DNA of 15,645 nt from Desulfobacterales bacterium (GTDB lineage: Bacteria > Desulfobacterota > Desulfobacteria > Desulfobacterales > UBA11574), in contig JAAXQD010000012.1 in the NCBI GenBank assembly GCA_012974475.1, positions 1-15,645 of the forward strand, in the 5' to 3' direction. This document shows, piece by piece, positions 1 through 8,808 of this stretch (position 1 is the stretch's first letter; each line of letters starts with the position of its first letter). The notes below the pieces were generated by a model. The model made no database searches and had not been told where the DNA came from. It saw nothing but the letters and a program-made list of their open reading frames with translations. Made by a program: the position numbers and the translations under genes.

Positions 1-2
1 TT

Positions 3-2159
3 GAAGTTGTTATGACCAAACTTCATGCCGGTGGCAAGTTTGACGATCATTCCTATAAGGTTTCCGGAGGACTTCATGGTGTCGGTGTGTCGGTGGTAAA
101 TGCACTTTCAAATCTTTTGGAAGTCGAAATTTATACCGATGGAAAAATTTATTATCAAACATATGAAAAAGGAAATAAAACCAGCGATATCAGCATTATC
201 GGGAAAACCAACAAAAGGGGCACAAAAATACATTTTGTTCCTGATACGGAAATTTTAGAAACAGACAATTTTAGTTATGATGTTCTAATTCGAAGATTAA
301 GAGAGCTTGCCTTTTTAAACAAAAAGGTCCGATTAACCATTGAAGATGAACGATCCGATAACAAAGATGAATTCTATTATAAAGGCGGCCTGGTATCATT
401 TGTGGAGTATCTGAATAAAATAAATGTGCCACTCCATAAACCCATTTTCATAGAAGGCATAAAAAATGATGTTCAAATAGAAGTTGCCATTCAATACAAC
501 GATACATTCAAGGAAAAAATATTCTCGTTTGCCAATAATATCAATACGGTTGAAGGGGGTTTTCATCTCATCGGTTTCAAGGCGGGATTGACGCGAACCG
601 TCAATCAATATTTAACAAACGGGAACCTTCCCAAAAACCTTCAAACCAAAATTAGCGGTGAAGACATTAGAGAGGGTTTAACAGCGGTTATAAGTATTAG
701 AATAAAGTCTCCGCAGTTTGAGGGTCAAACAAAGACAAAACTTGGAAACAGTGAATTAAAAGGGTTGGTCGAGTCTCTGGTAAACGAGAAGTTAAGTATG
801 TTTCTTGAGGAGAATCCATCCGTAGCTAAAAAGATAATTGCTAAAGCTGTGGATGCTTCCAGGGCCAGGGATGCAGCAAAAAGAGCACGGGATATCGCAA
901 GAAAACAGGGTGCTCTAATCGATTCAACACTTCCGGGCAAGCTTGCCGACTGCCAGGCTTCAGATCCTTCCGAAAGAGAAATTTTTATCGTGGAAGGTGA
1001 TTCTGCCGGGGGCAGTGCCAAACAGGGGAGAGATAGAAAATTTCAGGCAATACTGCCATTAAAGGGCAAAATATTGAATGTCGAGAAGGCTAGGTTTGAT
1101 AAAATTCTGCGAAGCGAAGAGATTAAAAATATCATTACAGCCCTGGGAACCGGAGTGGGTGAAGAAGAATATGATATTGAAAAAATAAGGTATCACAAAA
1201 CAATTATCATGACAGATGCTGATGTTGACGGATCTCACATTCGAACGCTTCTGTTAACCTTCTTTTACAGACACATGCCCGAGATGGTCGAAAAAGGGTA
1301 TCTATACATTGCTCAACCCCCCCTGTTTAAAGTCGGCAAAGGAAAGAATGAAATTTATTTAAAACACGAAAATCAATTAAACGATCACATTTTAAAAAGA
1401 GCATGCAATAAAAAAAATATAAGGTTTGGAGAAGAAGAAAACATACTATCCGAACACAATCTCTATCTTTTCATGACGAATCTTTCCGAATATTTTTTGA
1501 TAATTTCGAGATTGAAAAGACAAGGAATTCCCGGCGATCTTATCGAATTGTTAATTAAGGAAGGGGCTGAAAGTAAAAAATTTCTACAAGACCGACAAAA
1601 AATGACGCAGTTAAAAAAGACGCTTATGGAAAAAGATTATCATGTCGATGAATTAACATGGAATTCGGAACGGGATGTTTATGAAATGATGGTTACCCCG
1701 TCGTTTGGCCAAAAGGGACTATTGTCGGGAAAAATGCCAAACAGAAAGGCGAAACCCATAAAAATCGGCAGAAGCCTTATTTATTCCGGAGATTTCCAGA
1801 AAAGCCTGTTGCTGAGTAAAAATATCTTCAAATACGATAGTCCTCCGTTTCTCGTTTTTAACCAGGACGATGAGAACAATTCCATTCGCACCGATGATAA
1901 AAAAGACCTTCTTTCTTTTTTTATGGAGGAAGGGAAAAAAGGTCTCGGCATTCAGAGATACAAAGGTCTGGGTGAAATGAATCCAATCCAACTATGGGAA
2001 ACCACAATGAATCCGGACAAGAGAACTCTCTTGCAGGTAAAGATCGAGGATGTGGTTGAAACCGATGAAATTTTTACCGTTCTCATGGGCGAGGCTGTCG
2101 AACCCAGAAGAGAATTTATCACCAGCAATGCCCTTGAGGTGAACATACTGGATATATAG
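3..2159 (+). CDS. gyrB: DNA gyrase subunit B, 5'-truncated by the window edge
   Basis: GyrB is the ATPase subunit of DNA gyrase, which with GyrA introduces negative supercoils. The reading frame is open from base 3, so three residues (EVV) precede the first visible ATG at 12. That ATG is internal: compared with E. coli GyrB about 94 N-terminal residues lie outside the window, giving a full protein near 809 residues, close to the E. coli length of 804. Counting from the ATG, the GHKL ATP-binding loop GGLHGVGVSVVNALS begins near residue 20. The TOPRIM motifs are EGDSAGGSA (glutamate about 328) and DADVDGSH (about 402), and the C-terminal tail motif is QRYKGLGEMNP. About 150 residues between the DADVDGSH region and QRYKGLGEMNP match the position of the insert typical of Gram-negative GyrB. 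The methanogen-type thymidylate synthase gene starts 50 bp downstream on the same strand. The promoter is outside the window. Confidence 0.97.
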   Translation, partial: EVVMTKLHAGGKFDDHSYKVSGGLHGVGVSVVNALSNLLEVEIYTDGKIYYQTYEKGNKTSDISIIGKTNKRGTKIHFVPDTEILETDNFSYDVLIRRLRELAFLNKKVRLTIEDERSDNKDEFYYKGGLVSFVEYLNKINVPLHKPIFIEGIKNDVQIEVAIQYNDTFKEKIFSFANNINTVEGGFHLIGFKAGLTRTVNQYLTNGNLPKNLQTKISGEDIREGLTAVISIRIKSPQFEGQTKTKLGNSELKGLVESLVNEKLSMFLEENPSVAKKIIAKAVDASRARDAAKRARDIARKQGALIDSTLPGKLADCQASDPSEREIFIVEGDSAGGSAKQGRDRKFQAILPLKGKILNVEKARFDKILRSEEIKNIITALGTGVGEEEYDIEKIRYHKTIIMTDADVDGSHIRTLLLTFFYRHMPEMVEKGYLYIAQPPLFKVGKGKNEIYLKHENQLNDHILKRACNKKNIRFGEEENILSEHNLYLFMTNLSEYFLIISRLKRQGIPGDLIELLIKEGAESKKFLQDRQKMTQLKKTLMEKDYHVDELTWNSERDVYEMMVTPSFGQKGLLSGKMPNRKAKPIKIGRSLIYSGDFQKSLLLSKNIFKYDSPPFLVFNQDDENNSIRTDDKKDLLSFFMEEGKKGLGIQRYKGLGEMNPIQLWETTMNPDKRTLLQVKIEDVVETDEIFTVLMGEAVEPRREFITSNALEVNILDI

Positions 2160-2209
2160 GCACTTAATCGAAATTTCCACTGACAATTAACCGATGTTAG
2201 ACAAAAAAT

Positions 2210-3004
2210 ATGGATATTCACAAGGTTAATGCAAGGGATTTACCGGATCTTTGGTTTCAGGCGGTTCATGACATTCTTGACCGTGGCCGGCGGTTTAAAA
2301 TAGATCGAGGAAGTTACGCCGGCCAGACAAGACTCGAATATGATTATTTTATCGGACACATCCGGCATCCTGGAACTCAGCCGCTGTTACCCGATATACC
2401 GGCATCCTGCGGGATTCCAAATCCTGTGGAAGAAGCCTATATTTATGGCGGTGAAGGCTATGAAAGATCTTACATCGAGTATCTGATGACCGGCCAAAAA
2501 GAGACCGGAGAGTCATATACTTATGGTGAGCGATTAACCCGGGCGCCGCTTAACGGGGATAAACTTGCTTGGTGGGAAGCGGACGACACGGAAATTATCG
2601 ACAAACGGGAGATCGACGGCAAAGCGCTTTTTGAAGAAGACGGACAAATCTACTTAAATCAGATCGAGTGGGTCATTCAGACCTATCTGCAGCATGGCAA
2701 TCGCAACAACCAAATGGTGCTTCAGGTGGCCCACCCAACAGACCTTACACTGCTGGACCCGCCGTGTTTGCGTTCAATCGACACCCGAATACAGGATGAA
2801 ACCCTCCATTTTATTGTCTATTTTCGTTCATGGGATCTTTGGGGGGGAATGCCGGCAAATCTGGCGGCGATCCAGAATCTTAAAGATTACATGGCCGGGG
2901 AGATCGGCGTAAAAGACGGTGAGATGATCGTTGAAAGCAAAGGGCTTCATCTATACGGCTATGCTGAGCAGTTGGCGAAGCTAAGATGTTTGAAAGCTAA
3001 CTAG
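2210..3004 (+). CDS. thyA: Thymidylate synthase, archaeal/methanogen-type (ThyA superfamily)
   Basis: A 264-residue protein that I place in the folate-dependent thymidylate synthase family (dUMP to dTMP). Taking Cys186 in DPPCLRS as the nucleophile, later residues fall at the same offsets as in E. coli ThyA: Arg206, Ser207 and Asp209 (R166, S167, D169), Asn217 (N177, the residue that selects uracil over cytosine), His247 and Tyr249 (H207, Y209). YTYGERL at 103-109 matches the conserved YG segment before the active site. The E. coli folate-domain insert is reduced, as in methanogen-type enzymes. One oddity is that the arginine pair donated across the dimer to hold the dUMP phosphate (R126/R127) is not evident; the segment reads GNRNNQMV, with one arginine at 165. 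An in-frame TAG at 2198 makes the ATG at 2210 the first usable start, although the ribosome-binding site is weak. It lies 50 bp after gyrB and may be cotranscribed. Another nucleotide-modifying ThyA-fold activity is possible but less likely. Confidence 0.82.
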   Translation: MDIHKVNARDLPDLWFQAVHDILDRGRRFKIDRGSYAGQTRLEYDYFIGHIRHPGTQPLLPDIPASCGIPNPVEEAYIYGGEGYERSYIEYLMTGQKETGESYTYGERLTRAPLNGDKLAWWEADDTEIIDKREIDGKALFEEDGQIYLNQIEWVIQTYLQHGNRNNQMVLQVAHPTDLTLLDPPCLRSIDTRIQDETLHFIVYFRSWDLWGGMPANLAAIQNLKDYMAGEIGVKDGEMIVESKGLHLYGYAEQLAKLRCLKAN

Positions 3005-3085
3005 TGTCCATCCCTAAATGGTCTTTTTGCCCAATCTCTGCGCCTGCCCTGTGAAATGCGGAGCCTATTTCTCTGGGGTTATGTT

Positions 3086-3108
3086 AAAAAAATAATCCTC
3101 GGAATATT
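3086..3108 (-). terminator. Possible intrinsic terminator after asnS
   Basis: Read on the minus strand, 44 bases after the asnS stop, AATATTCCGAGGATTATT can fold into an AU-rich stem of about seven pairs and runs straight into seven consecutive Ts. Position and T-run fit a rho-independent terminator, but the stem is short and GC-poor, so the call is tentative. Confidence 0.35.
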
Positions 3109-3151
3109 AAACAGATGTTTCAAAGCTTAAGATCAACATCATAACCTTAAA

Positions 3152-4534
3152 TCAGAATTCTATGGCGGTGGGTGTTCTCGGGAAAGGAATGACATCCCGG
3201 ATGTTTCTGATTCCTGTCATGAGCATAATCAACCGTTCGAAACCGAGGCCGAAACCACTGTGTTCAACGGATCCAAAACGGCGAGAATCTAAATACCACC
3301 AGTAGTTTTCTTTTGGCATTCCCATTTCATCCATCCGGTTTTCTAAAACCTCTAGGCGTTCTTCTCGCTGGCTTCCGCCGATGATTTCCCCAATTCCCGG
3401 CACCAGAACATCCATCGCCGCCACCGTCTGGTTGTCATCGTTTAACCGCATGTAAAAAGGCTTTATTTCTTTTGGGTAATTAAAGACAATCAAAGGTTTT
3501 TTAAAATGATCTTCTGTTAGATAACGCTCATGTTCGGTTTGCAGGTCTTTTCCAAAATCGATATCGTATTTAAATTTTTTTCCGGATTTTTTTAATATGT
3601 CTAGAGCTGAAGCATATGTGAGGCGTTTAAAATCAGAGGTGGCCACGTTATTTAACGTTTTTATCAGCGTTTTATCCACAAATTTTGCAAAAAGTTCTAT
3701 ATCTTCTTTACATTCCTCGAGTATAAAGGATGTTAAATGTTTTATCATTTCTTCTGCGAGATCCATGTTGCCCTCCAGATCACAGAACGCCATTTCTGGT
3801 TCAACCATCCAAAATTCGGCAACATGTCGACGGGTGTGTGAATTTTCGGCACGAAAAGTGGGACCAAAGGTATAAACATCTCCCAAGGCAAGGGCGAACA
3901 TCTCGGCGGATAGCTGGCCGGACACCGTTAAATTTGCTTCTTTACCAAAAAAATCTCTGGAATAATCGATTTTGCCTTCTTTTCGAGGCGGATCATCCGG
4001 ATCTATGGTTGTTACACGAAACAGCTCTCCGGCGCCTTCGCAATCCGAACCGGTTATGATCGGTGAGTGGATATATCTAAACCCCTTGTCTCTGAAGAAA
4101 TTATGAATGGCATATGACAACTCGGATCTTATCCGAAATGCAGCGCCGTATTTGTTGGTCCGGGGTCTTAAGTGCGCGATGTTTCTTAAAAATTCGTCCG
4201 TGTGACGTTTTTTCTGCAACGGATAATTTTCGGGAGCAATATTTAAAATTTCCACCCTTTCCGCAACCACTTCCCATTTCTGTCCAGGACCTTTAGACGC
4301 TTCCAGTTTTCCACGGATTGCAACCGCCGAACCGGTGGAAATCCTGATGATGTCTTGGTAGTTGTCTGTGGTGTTGTCAACGATGATCTGCATGTTTTTT
4401 AGGCAAGATCCATCGTTGACCTCAATAAAAGAAAAATCTTTTGAATCACGCTTGGTTCTAACCCACCCTTTTATAAGAACTTCATCGATGGGACGTTCGG
4501 ATTTTATTAATTTTATTATTTTTGTCCGTTTCAT
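3152..4534 (-). CDS. asnS: Asparaginyl-tRNA synthetase
   Basis: AsnRS charges tRNA-Asn with asparagine using ATP. The product has 460 residues, close to E. coli AsnRS (466). An OB-fold anticodon-binding domain occupies about residues 15-105 (IKGWVRTKRDSKDFSFIEV). The class II catalytic core follows: SPIITGSDCEGAGELF at 157-172, motif 2 around FRAENSHTRRH (227-237), and motif 3 GFGLGFERL (427-435) with the usual ending FPRTPTAIEF. The SDCEGAGE/LFRVTT wording and the C-terminal signature favour AsnRS over the related AspRS. The start is set by a GGAG Shine-Dalgarno sequence seven bases before the ATG (4542-4545 on the plus strand). It lies 42 bp downstream of htrA on the same strand, so the two are probably cotranscribed. 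Its presence implies direct Asn-tRNA formation, although a GatCAB route could coexist. Confidence 0.97.
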   Translation of the reverse strand: MKRTKIIKLIKSERPIDEVLIKGWVRTKRDSKDFSFIEVNDGSCLKNMQIIVDNTTDNYQDIIRISTGSAVAIRGKLEASKGPGQKWEVVAERVEILNIAPENYPLQKKRHTDEFLRNIAHLRPRTNKYGAAFRIRSELSYAIHNFFRDKGFRYIHSPIITGSDCEGAGELFRVTTIDPDDPPRKEGKIDYSRDFFGKEANLTVSGQLSAEMFALALGDVYTFGPTFRAENSHTRRHVAEFWMVEPEMAFCDLEGNMDLAEEMIKHLTSFILEECKEDIELFAKFVDKTLIKTLNNVATSDFKRLTYASALDILKKSGKKFKYDIDFGKDLQTEHERYLTEDHFKKPLIVFNYPKEIKPFYMRLNDDNQTVAAMDVLVPGIGEIIGGSQREERLEVLENRMDEMGMPKENYWWYLDSRRFGSVEHSGFGLGFERLIMLMTGIRNIRDVIPFPRTPTAIEF

Positions 4535-4576
4535 AATAAATCTCCAGTGTCAGACCTGGTTAATAGGTTAAGGGTG

Positions 4577-5992
4577 CTAGGGTTTTACCGTTATATTATA
4601 CCGCTGATCTTCGCGCTGCAAAACCATCACCAAGGACTTTTTCTGGCGGTATTTTATGATGGCCTTTTTAAAATCGTCGATGTTTTTTATAGATATATCA
4701 TCGAGTTGCCGAATTACATCTCCGGGCCTGACGCCGATACGCGCCAGATAAGATTGACGATTAAGATCTGAAATCACAACGCCCGCTTTCGCGTAAGTTT
4801 TAAAGATTTTACGGTTTTTAACCGAAAGGTTGTCCACGGAAATCCCCAGAAGGCTCTTGGCCAATTCCAGAGCCAATTCTTTCGGGAATATCGATGATTT
4901 TACAGAAAAAGACTCGGTTTTACTATTTCTTAGTATTTTAATGTCGATGGTTTCTCCGGCTGGAAAACTGCTCATGGACCGCTCAAAATCCATTTTAGAA
5001 TGAATGTTTCGTAACCCTATGGATACGATAATATCACCCTCTCGAACACCGAACTTAAAGGCAGGTCCCGTATTTTCAACTTTTTTCACCAGAACACCTT
5101 TGATGGACGGTGCTTTCAAATAGTTGGCCAACTCTATATCCAGATCCTGTACCGTAATACCGATCCATGCCGGTATAACCTCTCCGTATCTTATAAGGTC
5201 AGCAACAATCCTTTTGGCTTTGTTGATGGGTATCGCAAAACCGATGCCTTGGGCTTTGGCAAAAATGGCGGTATTTATTCCGATGAGCTCTCCATTAATA
5301 TTGAGGAGCGGCCCCCCGCTGTTACCCGGGTTAATGGAGGCGTCGGTTTGGATAAAATCATGATACACCATGTCGTCACTCCGTATGCTTCGGTTTTTAG
5401 CACTGATAACACCGGTGGTTACCGTATTTGAAAAACCAAAAGGATTGCCGATGGCGATAACCGTTTCGCCGATCATCAGGTCAGCGGAGTCTCCCATTTC
5501 AATGGCCGGCAGAACTTTCTTGGCGGAAATACGCAGAACCGCCAGATCAGAATCGGGATCTGCCCCCACAATTTGTGCCGTGAATTCACGCCCATCTTTC
5601 AGACCCACGGTAATGGTAGAACCCGTTACGACGACATGTTTGTTGGTTAGGATAAACCCCCTTTTACCATCAATGATAACTCCGGACCCCAGGCTGGTTC
5701 GTTTATATCGTTGTTCAAACCCCGGATCAAAAAAATCTCTGAAAAAAGATTCAAAAGACGGATCCATTCCAAATCCATAAAATGGATTTATACGCTTGCG
5801 AACCTGGAATTCGGAGCTTATGTTTACCACCACAGGACTGACTTTTTGAACCGCTTTTACAATTGCGCTTTCACGCAGGTTTTCAGCCCCAAGGTTGTCC
5901 GGCCCGTTAAAAATAAGCGTGATAAAAAAGATAAAAATGGAAACTGTTGAAATTATAAGTTTTTTATTATTTTGAGGTTTTATTTCTGGCAT
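4577..5992 (-). CDS. htrA: Periplasmic HtrA/DegP-family serine protease with two PDZ domains
   Basis: An envelope quality-control protease of the HtrA (DegP/DegQ) family that degrades misfolded periplasmic proteins. From the ATG at 5992 the protein has 471 residues. A basic start (NKK) and a hydrophobic stretch at about 12-28 form a signal peptide or membrane anchor. The trypsin-like domain shows the catalytic triad: His119 in TNKHVV, Asp149 in DSDLAVLRI and Ser225 in GNSGGPL. PDZ1 covers roughly 274-365 (starting AWIGITV) and PDZ2 roughly 380-470 (with GVRPGDVI). The frame stays open for 44 more codons to an ATG at 6124, but that extension crosses a GC-rich repeat-like patch and would put a long tail before the signal sequence, so I prefer 5992. 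The ribosome-binding site is weak (GGA). asnS follows after 42 bp. The DegP/DegQ distinction cannot be made from sequence alone. Confidence 0.93.
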   Translation of the reverse strand: MPEIKPQNNKKLIISTVSIFIFFITLIFNGPDNLGAENLRESAIVKAVQKVSPVVVNISSEFQVRKRINPFYGFGMDPSFESFFRDFFDPGFEQRYKRTSLGSGVIIDGKRGFILTNKHVVVTGSTITVGLKDGREFTAQIVGADPDSDLAVLRISAKKVLPAIEMGDSADLMIGETVIAIGNPFGFSNTVTTGVISAKNRSIRSDDMVYHDFIQTDASINPGNSGGPLLNINGELIGINTAIFAKAQGIGFAIPINKAKRIVADLIRYGEVIPAWIGITVQDLDIELANYLKAPSIKGVLVKKVENTGPAFKFGVREGDIIVSIGLRNIHSKMDFERSMSSFPAGETIDIKILRNSKTESFSVKSSIFPKELALELAKSLLGISVDNLSVKNRKIFKTYAKAGVVISDLNRQSYLARIGVRPGDVIRQLDDISIKNIDDFKKAIIKYRQKKSLVMVLQREDQRYNITVKP

Positions 5993-6247
5993 TTTAGGTT
6001 CCGGTATAATAAGATAAAAAATTAAGAATCTGTTGATTATATTTTTATACCCCGTCCGCGTGCCGGAGTAAGGCGGAGATCCCGTCTCCAGGGAGCGACA
6101 GGGGGCTTTAAAAAAACAGCACATTCAGACAATCTGATTTCAACCAAAAAAACTTGTGAGGTCCGATGTGAAAAAAAATAACCGGGGTTCGTTCCACTTT
6201 ATTCCAGGGTCACTTGAAGCGGCACGAAATCCGAGAATATATATATC
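5993..6247. other. Divergent intergenic region between htrA and the radical SAM gene
   Basis: This is the longest gene-free stretch (255 bp) and must hold start signals for both directions. On the minus strand a perfect TATAAT lies at 6036-6041, 44 bp before the htrA ATG, but I see no matching -35 hexamer at 16-18 bp. Positions 6049-6106 are distinctly GC-rich against AT-rich flanks and include the hairpin GGAGA-tcccg-TCTCC (6075-6089). I cannot identify a convincing plus-strand promoter for the radical SAM gene. Confidence 0.4.
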
Positions 6248-8749
6248 ATGAGCTTTACAACCATTCAAGATATCTTACCACTAATAGAGCAGCCCAGCCA
6301 ATATTTAGGCTCGGAAATAAATACCATCAAAAAAGATCCAATCCGGGTAAAACTCGCTTTTACGCTTGTCTTTCCAGACCGTTACGAGATCGGGACATCC
6401 CATTTTGGGATTCAGATACTTTACAATATCCTGAACAGCCATCCGGGGATCGCCGCTGAAAGGGTTTTTGCCCCTGCCCCCGATATGGAAGCATATCTCC
6501 GATCGTCAGGAACACCCATTGCGTCACTGGAATCTAAAAAACCGCTCGATCAATTTGATATTATCGGCTTCAGCCTTCTCTACGAGCTGAACTTTACCAA
6601 TATACTTACCGTATTAGAACTGGCCAACATCCCGTTTTTTTCTCGACAGCGAAATATTTCTCACCCGCTGATTATCGCCGGTGGTCCTTGTACGTCTAAC
6701 CCCGAACCGATGGCGGATTTTTTTGACGCCATGGTCGTGGGAGACGGCGAGAATGTAATTATGGAAATGTCCCAAACCTGGCTTAAATGGCAGTCGGCAG
6801 GAAAGGGTGATAAAGAAGGCCTTTTGAAAAGATGGTCCAAGATAGAAGGGGTATATATTCCTCAATTTTTTACGCCCAAATTTGACCGCCATGGTTTCCA
6901 GACCCTTATTCCGAAATTTCAAGATTATCATACGATTAAACGCACAATTGTTGATGATCTTGATGCGGCGCAGTTTCCCCATGCACCGGTCGTTCCTTAC
7001 GGCAAACCGGTTCATGATCGGCTTCGGCTTGAAGTCTCCAGGGGCTGCACCAGAGGCTGCCGCTTCTGCCAGGCCGGGATGATATATCGACCGGTTCGTG
7101 AACGTTCGCCAGAGACCCTGCTCTCGCTGTCAGATTTTTCGGTGGCTTCAACAGGCTACGAGGATATCTCGCTTTTATCTTTAAGTACGGGGGATTATAG
7201 CTGTCTTATACCGCTAATGGAAAATCTCACGTCTCGGTATACATCGCAACGGATTGCGGTTTCCTTTCCATCTCTGAGGGCGGATACATTATCGCCGGAA
7301 CTTATGAATCTTGTAAAAAAGGTCAGAAAAACAGGCTTTACGTTAGCACCGGAAGCCGGAAGCCAGCGGCTTCGCGATGTTATCAATAAAAATATAACCG
7401 AAAAAGATATTATAGAAACCGTTAAAGATGCATTTCATTTAGGCTGGCAGGTGGTTAAGCTCTATTTTATGATCGGCCTTCCCACCGAAACCGACGACGA
7501 CCTGCAGGCCATCGTTGATCTTGTAAAAAAGTTGAAAAATGTTTGTTTACCCAAGAAACACAAAGCCAAGATCAATGTAAGTGTCGCAACGTTTATTCCA
7601 AAGTCCCATACGCCGTTTCAGTGGTCTTCCCAGATGGCTTTGGCTGAATCGAAACAGAAAATTGGCATGTTGAAGAAACAACTGAAAATACCGAGGGTTC
7701 AATTTAAATGGCAGAACCCTGAGGTCAGTTTGATCGAAGGGATCTGGGCACGGGGCGACCGGCGTCTTGGCCGCCTATTGGTTGCTGCATACAAGAAAGG
7801 ATGTAAATTTGACGGATGGAGCGACCATTTTAAATATCGATTGTGGGAAGAAGCTTTATCCGATGAAGGGATCGATATCGATTTTTTTATTACCCGTGTT
7901 CGGGGGGCCACCGAACCGTTGCCCTGGGACCATATCGATACGATGGTTTCAAAAGATTTCTTAATCAACGAATGGGATAACGCCGCAAAAGGTGAACACA
8001 CGGCGGACTGTCGCAACGGTGATTGTAACCATTGCGGGGTTTGTGATTTTGAGGTTGTTGAACCCAAAGTCTTTACCGACCATAAAGACAGGGTTCCAAA
8101 GAACATTCCGGAAGACCGTAATACGGATACAGTTTACAAAAAATTCAAGGTGTCATTTTCCAAGCTGGATCAGGCAAAGTATTTTGGACATCTTGAACTG
8201 GTTAAAATCATAACCCGCGCCATTCGACGTGCTCGAATACCGGTCAAGTTTTCCGAAGGTTTTCATCCAAAACCGGTAATATCCTTTGAAGATCCGCTTC
8301 CCATCGGTTTGGAGAGCCGGAATGAAAAATTTTATATATCCGTGAAAGGAAACATTCAATCCCAGACCATTATAGATGAATTAAGCCGGCATTTTCCTAA
8401 AGGCCTGGGAATTATAGACTGTCAGCTTTCACCCACAAAGGCTCCCCGCAACACTTTTTTACCGTCGACCTATTTGGTTACGAAAAAGAATGGTTCCTTT
8501 AACGAAGAAAACGTGGCATCTTTTGTTAAAAAATCTGAATTCATCGTTACCCGCACCAACCGAAAGGGAAAAACTAGGCAGTTTGACTTAAAAGAGATGG
8601 TAATAAAGATTACGATGCTTTCGTCCAACAAGCTAAAGATGACGCTGAGATCCGAACCGGGGAAAACAGTAAGACCTTTTGAGGTTCTTGAACATATATT
8701 TGAATTGAGCAAAGAAGAGATAAAACAGGCTGCCATCGTAAAAATCTGA
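6248..8749 (+). CDS. Radical SAM protein (TIGR03960-like) fused to a DUF2344/TIGR03936-like domain
   Basis: An 833-residue protein of unknown reaction, recognised as the uncharacterised radical SAM family that often sits near RNase G. Residues about 40-190 form a Rossmann-like, B12-binding-type N-domain (GGPCTSNPEPMADFF, VVGDGE) without an obvious DxHxxG cobalamin-ligand motif. The radical SAM core follows, with Cys267-x3-Cys271-x2-Cys274 (SRGCTRGCRFCQ) to hold the 4Fe-4S cluster that cleaves S-adenosylmethionine. A second cysteine cluster, C588-x4-C593-x2-C596-x2-C599 (CRNGDCNHCGVC), may bind another iron-sulfur cluster or zinc. From about residue 630 to the end is the DUF2344 domain (FGHLELV, FSEGFHPKP, LPIGLES), which in other organisms can be a separate downstream gene. 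The ATG at 6248 has only a weak upstream GAGAA. rng begins 59 bp later, which suggests one transcript and a role in RNA or ribosome metabolism; that role is inference. Confidence 0.9.
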   Translation: MSFTTIQDILPLIEQPSQYLGSEINTIKKDPIRVKLAFTLVFPDRYEIGTSHFGIQILYNILNSHPGIAAERVFAPAPDMEAYLRSSGTPIASLESKKPLDQFDIIGFSLLYELNFTNILTVLELANIPFFSRQRNISHPLIIAGGPCTSNPEPMADFFDAMVVGDGENVIMEMSQTWLKWQSAGKGDKEGLLKRWSKIEGVYIPQFFTPKFDRHGFQTLIPKFQDYHTIKRTIVDDLDAAQFPHAPVVPYGKPVHDRLRLEVSRGCTRGCRFCQAGMIYRPVRERSPETLLSLSDFSVASTGYEDISLLSLSTGDYSCLIPLMENLTSRYTSQRIAVSFPSLRADTLSPELMNLVKKVRKTGFTLAPEAGSQRLRDVINKNITEKDIIETVKDAFHLGWQVVKLYFMIGLPTETDDDLQAIVDLVKKLKNVCLPKKHKAKINVSVATFIPKSHTPFQWSSQMALAESKQKIGMLKKQLKIPRVQFKWQNPEVSLIEGIWARGDRRLGRLLVAAYKKGCKFDGWSDHFKYRLWEEALSDEGIDIDFFITRVRGATEPLPWDHIDTMVSKDFLINEWDNAAKGEHTADCRNGDCNHCGVCDFEVVEPKVFTDHKDRVPKNIPEDRNTDTVYKKFKVSFSKLDQAKYFGHLELVKIITRAIRRARIPVKFSEGFHPKPVISFEDPLPIGLESRNEKFYISVKGNIQSQTIIDELSRHFPKGLGIIDCQLSPTKAPRNTFLPSTYLVTKKNGSFNEENVASFVKKSEFIVTRTNRKGKTRQFDLKEMVIKITMLSSNKLKMTLRSEPGKTVRPFEVLEHIFELSKEEIKQAAIVKI

Positions 8750-8808
8750 CCTTACAAATTCAAAGGGGCGAAACCGAATTGTAACGACATGTAAATACAG
8801 GAAAAACC

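Noticed and set aside
3005..3030. CCAT-ccctaa-ATGG followed by a T-run as a thymidylate synthase gene terminator
   Set aside because: The stem is only four pairs, too weak to support a call.
3672..3680. Perfect DnaA box TTATCCACA
   Set aside because: It is a single copy inside the asnS coding region (encoding part of KFVDKTL), with no cluster of boxes or AT-rich unwinding region around it.
5993..6124. 44-residue N-terminal extension of HtrA from an ATG at 6124
   Set aside because: It translates a GC-rich palindromic patch, precedes an otherwise normal signal sequence, and has no supporting ribosome-binding site.
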